Source of the DNA: Fimisoma avicola
GTDB lineage: Bacteria; Bacillota; Clostridia; Peptostreptococcales; Anaerovoracaceae
Length of the DNA stretch: 5,929 bases
Reading direction: 5' to 3'
Assembly: GCA_018714945.1 (NCBI GenBank)
Contig: DVMO01000136.1
Location: forward strand, 1 to 5,929
A program made the translations under genes and the position numbers. Numbering within the stretch: the first letter of the stretch is position 1; each line of letters opens with the position of its first letter. The notes under the pieces were generated by a model. That model saw nothing but the letters and a program-made list of their open reading frames with translations. It was not told the DNA's origin and did not search any database. Shown here in pieces: positions 1-5,509 of this stretch.

Positions 1-14
1 CAGTTTTGGTTACG

Positions 15-54
15 AAATAACCGCCACAGGGTTCAAGCATAGTGGCGGTTATTT
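15..54. terminator. Rho-independent, probably bidirectional terminator
   Basis: A perfect 13-bp inverted repeat (15-27 and 42-54, core ATAACCGCCAC / GTGGCGGTTAT) encloses a 14-nt loop. On the plus strand it is followed by seven T (52-58), making a strong terminator for rightward transcription entering from beyond the left edge. On the minus strand the stem is preceded by seven A and followed by TTATTTCG, a weaker U-tract, so it can also end the leftward small transcript and any read-through from the thiolase operon. It is the only hairpin terminator seen downstream of the thiolase. Confidence 0.8.
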
Positions 55-108
55 TTTTATGTAAATAGTGATACGGATTTTCTTAAAGGTAATAGTAATC
101 CTTACCAT
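49..108 (-). CDS. Small ORF, 19 residues, internally duplicated basic peptide of unknown function
   Basis: I do not recognise this peptide. It starts at ATG 108 behind SD-like AAGGAAGGTGG (124-114), 5 nt upstream, and ends at TAA 51-49 inside the terminator stem. After Met it is two 9-residue halves, VRITITFKK and IRITIYIKK, identical at 6 positions with conservative V/I and F/I changes. The Arg, two of the Ile and the first Lys of each pair use different synonymous codons (AGG/CGT, ATT/ATC, AAG/AAA), which suggests selection on protein. Alternating hydrophobic and polar residues with six basic side chains suggest an amphipathic beta-strand peptide, not a classical membrane helix. Six Ile and three Thr codons would also fit a leader peptide. 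A promoter lies about 78 nt upstream. It could be a type I toxin, an attenuator leader peptide, or chance. Confidence 0.42.
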   Translation of the reverse strand: MVRITITFKKIRITIYIKK

Positions 109-115
109 TTTTACC

Positions 116-156
116 ACCTTCCTTAAATCCAAAATACATTTTGAGTCTCGGAAGGT
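116..156 (-). promoter_or_regulatory. Leader hairpin that could mask the ribosome binding site of the small ORF
   Basis: On the minus strand ACCTTCC (156-150) is perfectly complementary to GGAAGGT (122-116), with a 27-nt loop between them. The second arm is part of the SD region AAGGAAGGTGG (124-114) of the 19-codon ORF. If formed, this 7-bp stem with four G-C pairs would block ribosome entry. Such SD masking is typical of type I toxin mRNAs and other translation-controlled leaders; that it works here is inference. Confidence 0.4.
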
Positions 157-192
157 TAACCGCTTTCGTTAGCTTGTCCTCTTGATAGTTGT

Positions 193-221
193 ATTATATC
201 ATCTTTAAGGCTAAAAGTCTA
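193..221 (-). promoter_or_regulatory. Sigma-A type promoter for a short leftward transcript
   Basis: On the minus strand the -10 box is a perfect TATAAT at 198-193. A 17-bp spacer separates it from TAGACT at 221-216, which matches 4 of 6 bases of TTGACA. Transcription would start near 186. The promoter begins just 14 nt past the thiolase stop, with no terminator between them. The sequence only predicts it; AT-rich DNA yields chance TATAAT boxes, but the downstream SD, ORF and hairpin make it credible. Confidence 0.55.
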
Positions 222-234
222 CTGCTTTGTGATG

Positions 235-1413
235 TCAAATGTCATCGTTCTCCATTTCCCATATTCCGGCTGCACCCATTCCTGTGCCTATGCACATGGT
301 CACAAGTCCATACTTACCTTTTATCCGCGTCAGTTCAGATATGATCTTGCATGTCAGGACTGTCCCTGTTGCTCCCAACGGGTGGCCCAAGGCAATGGCG
401 CCGCCGTTTGGATTTACTTTTTCCTTAGGCAGCTTCAATTCGTTTATACAAGGGATGGCTTGGGCTGCAAATGCTTCATTTATTTCGATCACATCCATAT
501 CGTCAACGCACAGTCCGGCCTTTTTCATGGCTTTCGGTACAGCTTTGATCGGCCCTATCCCCATGATCTCAGCAGGTACTCCTGCCACTGCAAATGTAAC
601 AAATCTGGCGATCGGTCTTTTCCCCAATTTTTCCGCAGTCTCTCTTGCCATGAGTACAACAAAAGCAGCACCGTCAGTCATCTGTGACGATGTGGCCGCA
701 GTTACCAGACCATCTTGTTTAAAGCACGGGGTCAGTTCTGACAGTTTTTCTAAATTTGTGTCCGGACGAATCCCTTCGTCTTTATTTACGATATATTTTT
801 TACCATCAATTTCTACATGAATGGGCACGATTTCCATGTCGAATTTTCCTTCCGATTGCGCTTTAGCCGCCTTTTTATGACTCTCAACAGCCATCCGGTC
901 CATTTCATATCTTGTAACATTATATCGAGAAGCCACATTTTCGGCTGTAATGCCCATTGCCATATATGTAGCCGGTTTTTTCTGTATAAGCTTATCATAT
1001 TGAAATTGTTCCGGATGCCCCATGGTAAGACCTGTCATCTTTTCCACTCCACCGGCTACAACTATATCCATTTCTCCTGTTTTTATGGCGTTTGCTGCAG
1101 TTTCAATGCTTTGCAGTCCCGAAGAGCAAAAGCGTGTTAAAGTCTGCCCCGGAACGCTGTCCGGCAATCCTGCATATTGCGCTATCATTCTCGCCAAATT
1201 AAATCCAAGTTCTCCTTCCGGATAAGAACAGCCGACGATTACATCTTCTATCAATGCCAGATCAAAATCATCAAGCCTGCTCAGTACACCTTTTAATGTC
1301 TGTGCCCCGTATTCAATAGGATGAAGCTGAGCAAGGCTGCCTCTGTTGGCTCTCGCCAGCGGCGAACGCCCGTAAGCAACTATCACTGCATCCCTTTTGT
1401 TTTTATCAATCAT
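235..1413 (-). CDS. Thiolase (acetyl-CoA C-acyltransferase family)
   Basis: This enzyme cleaves 3-oxoacyl-CoA with CoA, or condenses acyl-CoAs in reverse, in the cytoplasm. It has 392 residues from the chosen start, normal for tetrameric or dimeric thiolases. The nucleophile is C96 in LTRFCSSGLQS. NEAFAAQA (312-319) carries the conserved Asn. NPNGGAIALGHPLGATG (335-351) contains the catalytic His344, and CIGTGMGAAG (374-383) contains the second catalytic Cys374. All catalytic residues are present. Chain-length preference (FadA-like beta-oxidation against acetoacetyl-CoA type) cannot be decided by eye. Two ATGs compete. ATG 1413 is preferred because SD GAGGTGG (1426-1420) sits 6 nt upstream of it, while ATG 1419 directly abuts that SD; using 1419 would add Met-Thr. 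The gene overlaps the 3' end of the reductase by 8 nt, implying translational coupling. It is the last gene of the operon in the window. Confidence 0.96.
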   Translation of the reverse strand: MIDKNKRDAVIVAYGRSPLARANRGSLAQLHPIEYGAQTLKGVLSRLDDFDLALIEDVIVGCSYPEGELGFNLARMIAQYAGLPDSVPGQTLTRFCSSGLQSIETAANAIKTGEMDIVVAGGVEKMTGLTMGHPEQFQYDKLIQKKPATYMAMGITAENVASRYNVTRYEMDRMAVESHKKAAKAQSEGKFDMEIVPIHVEIDGKKYIVNKDEGIRPDTNLEKLSELTPCFKQDGLVTAATSSQMTDGAAFVVLMARETAEKLGKRPIARFVTFAVAGVPAEIMGIGPIKAVPKAMKKAGLCVDDMDVIEINEAFAAQAIPCINELKLPKEKVNPNGGAIALGHPLGATGTVLTCKIISELTRIKGKYGLVTMCIGTGMGAAGIWEMENDDI

Positions 1414-3349
1414 TGTCATCCACCTCGTTCAAATTGTTTACAGCGAAAAACACCTCGGCCAGGTCAGTCATGATATTGCGGGGACTGAAAGCGTCTCCCA
1501 CAATGATATATGGGATTCCTTGCTTTTTTAGAAATAATTCAAGACCGTTTGGGCGCAATGGTTCCGCTCCTACAGCTAATATCAGTACATCTGCCGGAAG
1601 TGTCTTTTCACCATCGGGACCGGCTATTACTATTCTCTCAGCCTCGCAATACTTTATTGTCGTACTTTTTATCACTTCAACCCCTGCGGCCTTGAGGTTT
1701 CCCATCGTTATCCATCTTGTTCCGCCTAGATCTTGCCCCGCTTTTTCTGTAGCCTCTATAACAGTGATGTTCCTTCTCTTATCACTCGCAGCCAGATATT
1801 CTGCAGTTTCCAGTCCCACGCTTCCGCCGCCCAAAATCACTATGTCTTTATGATCGCTGACATCTTTATCACCTTTCAGGACTTCTTCTGCGAAGAAGCA
1901 GCATATGTTATCAAGTCCTTTTATTTGCGGTGCCTTTGGGCTGCTGCCCGTTGCCACATAAATCTTATCCGGCTTCAAACATTGTATGACAGCCTCATCT
2001 GCTTGAACGCCTCTCATCAGTCTGACTTTATTTTTGATCATTTCATAACTGAGATACCTGATATACTCGTTTATCCGGCTCTTATATGGCGGCTTTGCTG
2101 CAACTTTCAATTTTCCGCCCAGTTCTTTTTCCTCTGTCACTAATGTGACTTTATTTCCTTTCTCGCTCTCATATTTTGCAGTTACCATACCTGATGGACC
2201 GCTTCCTATAACTAAGATATGTTTTTTTTCGTCATCCGGTACTTTTTGTATGCTTTCTCTGCCGGTTTCAGGGTTAAAAGCACAGAGGCAGTCCTTACCT
2301 TTTATTACTCTCTCAATGCAGCCCTTATTGCAAGCCTGACATGGAAGATAAGGCTCCCCGGCTTCTCCTTTGATCGCAAAGTGCGGGTCCGCCAAAAACG
2401 GTCTCGCTGCTCCTACAAAATCTGCATATCCTTGTTGGAGCACATGTTCCGCTATCTCCGGCGAATTGATCCTGTTGCATGCTATGACCGGCAAGCCGGT
2501 GTCACGCCTTACTTTAGATGCAAATCCCGCAAAACCGGCAGGCGGAACATGATATGTCATCTGCGGCACCGGCGCTTCGTGCCATCCTCCTGTAACCGTC
2601 ACGCCATCAATAGTCCCTGGCGGCAGATTGTTTATGAAATATATCATGTCTTCAATGTTGTATCCTCCCAACATATCGCCTGCAGATATTTTCAGTATGA
2701 CCGGATAATCAGCACCCACTTCGTTTCTTATCGCCATCAGCACTCTGCGAGGAAATCGCAATCGGTTATCTAAATTTCCGCCCCAGATATCGGTTCTTTT
2801 ATTGGTAAGCAATGACATGAATTCTGACAACAGATATCCTGCACTTGCACTCACTTCTATACAATCGACACCGTTGTCTCGACATCTTTTTGCAGCAGAA
2901 GCATAATCATCTATAGTGGCAGCTATCTGTTGCTCTGTCATCTCTTTAGGACACATCTTATAAATGGGCGACGGTATAGGAGATGGTGCCAATGGATACA
3001 GTGACTTTCCATCGAGATCCTTTGTCTTCTTTTTATTTCTTCCGGCGTGAAAAAGGTGCATGATCACTTTACAGTTTTGACTGTGTATCAGATCGCAGAT
3101 TTGACGGATCCCTTCATCATAGATATCTTTATCCAGTCTATGCATATTTTTTGCTGAGCCCTCGCCGTTGACCGCAGCCACTAAAGTTATGGCTGCCATT
3201 CCGCCGTCGGCTCTCCTGCTGTAAAAATCCATGTCGCGTTTTCCGAAGCGTCCGTCAGACTCGGCATATCCGGTGTGCATCGCCAGCATCACCCATCTGT
3301 TTTTTAATTCCAGATTTCCTATCCTTCCACCCGTATATAGCATGGTCAT
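1406..3349 (-). CDS. 2,4-dienoyl-CoA reductase-like FMN/FAD/[4Fe-4S] oxidoreductase (FadH/old yellow enzyme family)
   Basis: This is a cytoplasmic NAD(P)H-dependent enoate reductase, 647 residues from the chosen start (E. coli FadH has 672). An N-terminal FMN TIM barrel (about 1-330) carries MHTG (24-27), Y172 in ASAGYLLSEF and H257 in GGWHEAPVP. These match the FadH active-site pair Tyr166/His252 by context. RPFLADP at 316-322 ends the barrel. A [4Fe-4S] site follows, C337-x2-C340-x3-C344-x11-C356, the FadH spacing; C354 is an extra cysteine. The C-terminal half has an FAD Rossmann motif GSGPSG (382-387), a second dinucleotide motif GGGSVG (507-512) with Glu532 ending the next strand, which favours NADH over NADPH, and a closing VGDA (617-620). 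ATG 3349 is chosen because SD GAGGAG lies 6 nt upstream and homology to FadH begins there; ATG 3394 would add 15 unrelated residues. Bile-acid enzymes BaiCD/BaiH and other OYE reductases share this fold, so the substrate stays open. Confidence 0.93.
   Translation of the reverse strand: MTMLYTGGRIGNLELKNRWVMLAMHTGYAESDGRFGKRDMDFYSRRADGGMAAITLVAAVNGEGSAKNMHRLDKDIYDEGIRQICDLIHSQNCKVIMHLFHAGRNKKKTKDLDGKSLYPLAPSPIPSPIYKMCPKEMTEQQIAATIDDYASAAKRCRDNGVDCIEVSASAGYLLSEFMSLLTNKRTDIWGGNLDNRLRFPRRVLMAIRNEVGADYPVILKISAGDMLGGYNIEDMIYFINNLPPGTIDGVTVTGGWHEAPVPQMTYHVPPAGFAGFASKVRRDTGLPVIACNRINSPEIAEHVLQQGYADFVGAARPFLADPHFAIKGEAGEPYLPCQACNKGCIERVIKGKDCLCAFNPETGRESIQKVPDDEKKHILVIGSGPSGMVTAKYESEKGNKVTLVTEEKELGGKLKVAAKPPYKSRINEYIRYLSYEMIKNKVRLMRGVQADEAVIQCLKPDKIYVATGSSPKAPQIKGLDNICCFFAEEVLKGDKDVSDHKDIVILGGGSVGLETAEYLAASDKRRNITVIEATEKAGQDLGGTRWITMGNLKAAGVEVIKSTTIKYCEAERIVIAGPDGEKTLPADVLILAVGAEPLRPNGLELFLKKQGIPYIIVGDAFSPRNIMTDLAEVFFAVNNLNEVDDND
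1420..1426 (-). promoter_or_regulatory. Ribosome binding site of the thiolase, inside the reductase gene
   Basis: GAGGTGG on the minus strand lies within the last codons of the reductase. It touches ATG 1419 with no spacer but is 6 nt from ATG 1413, which selects the second ATG as the start. Confidence 0.8.
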
Positions 3350-3355
3350 TATCAA

Positions 3356-3361
3356 CTCCTC
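3356..3361 (-). promoter_or_regulatory. Ribosome binding site deciding the start of the FadH-like reductase
   Basis: GAGGAG on the minus strand, followed by 6 nt (TTGATA) and then ATG at 3349. The alternative ATG at 3394, overlapping the etfA stop as ATGA, has no purine-rich site at proper distance; the nearest, GAGGG, is about 18 nt away. Confidence 0.85.
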
Positions 3362-3390
3362 GCATAGTGCCGTTTTTCCTGGAATATCGA

Positions 3391-4671
3391 TCATTCAGTC
3401 ACATTGTCCCATCCCTCAATGATCTTCGGTATTACTTTGTATAGGTCTCCTACTATGCCGTAATCGGCGATCTCAAATATCGGTGCTTCAGGGTCTTTGT
3501 TTATTGCAACAATAATATCAGCCTCCTGCATTCCTGCAAGATGCTGGATAGCCCCGGAAATGCCGCATGCGAAGTATATTTGAGGCTTGACTGTCGTTCC
3601 GGTCTGCCCTACCTGATGTGAATGTTCTATCCATCCTGCATCTACTGCGGCCCTGGAGGCGCCTACCACTCCTCCCACCTTATCGGCTAACTCTTTTATC
3701 AGTTTAAAGCCGCCGGCAGAACCTAATCCCCGTCCTCCGGAACAGATGATCTTTGCATCGGTAAGAGATATCATTTCTTTAACAGACTTGACCGTTTCAA
3801 TAACTTTGGTATGTATGTCATCTTCTGTTAATTCCGGAGCAATATATATGATCTCACCTTTTGAATTTAGGCTTTTCTCCCGTTTTGGCATAACCCCGGG
3901 TCTCACCGTAGACATCTGCGGCCTGGTCTTCGGACAGATAATGGTTGCCATCAAATTGCCTCCGAAAGCAGGTCTGGTCTGCTTTATACCTGTAGACTGA
4001 TCCGCCGGATCTAATGTTGATATATCCAAAGTTGTATTTTTCCTTGCATATTCAATATAGCTGCTCATCTTGATGTCAAGCCTGGTACAATCAGCCGTTA
4101 ACCCTGTATTACACCTGGCTGCGATCCTCGGAGCAAGGTCTCGGCCAATATGAGTCGCCCCGTATAAAACTATTTCCGGCTTGTACTTATCGATGACCTG
4201 TTTAAAGACTTTAGTGTAAGCGTCCGTTGTATATTTTTCCAGCAAAGGAGATTGAGCAAGATACACTTTTTCACACCCATAGTCAAAACACTCCTGTACC
4301 AGATGTTCGACATCGCTTCCCATAAGCACAGCGCATATCTGGGTATCTTCACCGATTTCTTTTGCTAACCGTCGTCCTTCTCCAAACAGTTCAATTGCTA
4401 CATTAGCTAATTTCCCGTCCCTTTGTTCTGCAAATACCCATACATTGCTGTATTCTGACAAGTCGGTATCAACAACGGCTTTAAGTTCCTTTATCGCTCC
4501 GAATTTACATGCTGTCAGGCATTGATTACATGATGAACATTTTGAATTCACCTTTATTATCCTGCCCGCTTTATTCCCGCTATATGGTTCAAATTCAAAA
4601 GCATCATAGGGACATGACTTTAAACATTGCCCACAGCCGATACACTTTTCTTTTAATATTTCAATAGCCAT
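3391..4671 (-). CDS. etfA: Electron-transferring flavoprotein alpha subunit with N-terminal 2x[4Fe-4S] ferredoxin domain
   Basis: This is the ETF alpha subunit, 426 residues, about 60-100 longer than ordinary EtfA because of an N-terminal bacterial-type ferredoxin domain (about residues 1-63). Two complete cluster motifs are visible: C10-x2-C13-x2-C16-x3-C20-P and C45-x2-C48-x2-C51-x3-C55, the second lacking the usual Pro after its last Cys. The ETF N-terminal domain follows, with GRDLAPRIAARCNTGLTADC at 176-195 and RPAFGGNLMATI at 233-244. The C-terminal FAD domain shows SGGRGLGS (311-318), VGASRAAVDAGW (336-347), HQVGQTG (352-358), ACGISGAIQHLAGM (368-381) and AINKDPEAPIFEIADYGIVG (389-408). 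The same architecture is known in CarE of the bifurcating caffeyl-CoA reductase and in the EtfA of A. woodii lactate dehydrogenase. The extra clusters probably relay electrons to or from ferredoxin (inference). The start is ATG 4671 with SD GGGGGA at 4683-4678. The stop overlaps an unused ATG at 3394. Confidence 0.97.
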   Translation of the reverse strand: MAIEILKEKCIGCGQCLKSCPYDAFEFEPYSGNKAGRIIKVNSKCSSCNQCLTACKFGAIKELKAVVDTDLSEYSNVWVFAEQRDGKLANVAIELFGEGRRLAKEIGEDTQICAVLMGSDVEHLVQECFDYGCEKVYLAQSPLLEKYTTDAYTKVFKQVIDKYKPEIVLYGATHIGRDLAPRIAARCNTGLTADCTRLDIKMSSYIEYARKNTTLDISTLDPADQSTGIKQTRPAFGGNLMATIICPKTRPQMSTVRPGVMPKREKSLNSKGEIIYIAPELTEDDIHTKVIETVKSVKEMISLTDAKIICSGGRGLGSAGGFKLIKELADKVGGVVGASRAAVDAGWIEHSHQVGQTGTTVKPQIYFACGISGAIQHLAGMQEADIIVAINKDPEAPIFEIADYGIVGDLYKVIPKIIEGWDNVTE

Positions 4672-4685
4672 TTTTATTCCCCCAA

Positions 4686-5498
4686 CTATATAACATGCTT
4701 TGCCTTCAGCTCTGCTAATAACTTATTTGCAAGGTCCGCCTCATCATCCCCTTCGATCATCACGCCCTTTCCTTTCGGCACAGGTGTAAATGACCGGAAT
4801 ACATTTGTCGGTGATGCCTCAAGCCCTACTTTTGAAAGATCTACATCTATGTCGGCTGCGTTCCATACTTTGATCCTGCTGTCCGTTTCTCCAAAAAGAT
4901 TATTCATGTTCATATACCGCGGTTCATTCAGTTCTTTGATAGCCGTCAATAGGCATGGCGTATTTACCTGAATGACTTCATAACCGTCCTCCAGCTGTCT
5001 TCTTACTGTCATCTTTTTAAGGCTGTCGCTTATCTGACATTCTTCTACATATGTCACCTGCGGTATGTCCAGCTTTTCTGCGAGCTGTGGTCCGACTTGT
5101 GCGGTATCACCATCGATCGCCTGTCTGCCTGTAAAAATCAGATCAAAAGGTCCGTTTTCGGTTACCCATTTTCTTATGGCTGCTTCAAGCGTATTGGAGG
5201 TAGCCCATGTATCAGAGCCGCCTACTGCCCTATCAGAGATCAATACACCTTGGTCGGCACCCATGGCTATGCACTCGAGCAACATATCTCGTGCCTGTGG
5301 AGGGCCCATGGAAATGACTGTTACGCGAACATGCGGATACTTATCTTTTATACGCAGAGCTTCTTCTAAAGCATTTGCATCATCATTATTTAAAATTGAA
5401 GGCACCCCTTCCCGTATCAATGTCCCGGTTTTAGGATTGATTTTTATAACATTGGTATCAGGCACCTGCTTTGCACATACTATTATATTAAACGCCAT
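4686..5498 (-). CDS. etfB: Electron-transferring flavoprotein beta subunit
   Basis: EtfB pairs with EtfA to carry electrons between NADH, ferredoxin and the acyl-CoA dehydrogenase. The 270-residue length is normal for the family. Visible motifs are CAKQVPDT (residues 8-15), VISMGPPQARDML (61-73), the segment ADQGVLISDRAVGGSDTWAT (81-100), GRQAIDGDTAQVGP (124-137) and the C-terminal arm around SFTPVPKGKG (236-245). From family knowledge, the DGDTAQVGP version of the nucleotide loop is the one seen in bacterial EtfB proteins that bind a second FAD (beta-FAD), such as the Acidaminococcus protein, whereas mitochondrial-type EtfB binds AMP there. This supports, but does not prove, electron bifurcation. 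The start is ATG 5498 with SD AGGAGG at 5511-5506, 7 nt upstream. That SD overlaps the TAG of the upstream dehydrogenase, an 11-nt gap, so translational coupling is likely. etfA follows after 14 nt. Confidence 0.97.
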   Translation of the reverse strand: MAFNIIVCAKQVPDTNVIKINPKTGTLIREGVPSILNNDDANALEEALRIKDKYPHVRVTVISMGPPQARDMLLECIAMGADQGVLISDRAVGGSDTWATSNTLEAAIRKWVTENGPFDLIFTGRQAIDGDTAQVGPQLAEKLDIPQVTYVEECQISDSLKKMTVRRQLEDGYEVIQVNTPCLLTAIKELNEPRYMNMNNLFGETDSRIKVWNAADIDVDLSKVGLEASPTNVFRSFTPVPKGKGVMIEGDDEADLANKLLAELKAKHVI

Positions 5499-5509
5499 CC
5501 CGATTCCTC

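Larger units (their letters stand above)
15..186 (-). other. Predicted short transcription unit downstream of the thiolase
   Basis: From the predicted start near 186 to the hairpin at 54-15 gives an RNA of roughly 170 nt. It carries a 78-nt leader, a maskable SD, the 19-codon ORF and a terminator containing the stop codon. This is the layout of a type I toxin mRNA, or of an attenuated leader for a gene beyond the left edge. No antitoxin RNA promoter was found on the plus strand within the window. The remaining bases, 1-14 and 222-234, show nothing else apart from a short alternative hairpin at 8-22. Confidence 0.35.

Noticed and set aside
199..215. Possible thiolase terminator built on CTTTTA...TTAAAG
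   Set aside because: The inverted repeat is only a few A-T pairs with a mismatch and no U-tract; too weak to call.
374..394. Unusual C-terminal thiolase motif CIGTGMG in place of C-x-GGGMG
   Set aside because: FadA-type thiolases vary at this glycine (E. coli FadA has CIGLGQG), and the catalytic Cys is kept, so it is ordinary. The range given is in protein residues, not bases.
229..820. Plus-strand open frames opposite the thiolase (152 and 193 codons)
   Set aside because: They are antisense to a gene with all thiolase catalytic motifs, have no SD and their translations resemble no known protein.
1413..2773. Plus-strand open frames (up to 184 codons) opposite the FadH-like reductase
   Set aside because: They are shadows of a well-conserved minus-strand enzyme, with no start signals or recognisable motifs.
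3746..4000. Plus-strand 84-codon frame opposite etfA
   Set aside because: It is a shadow of a conserved etfA region with no independent support.
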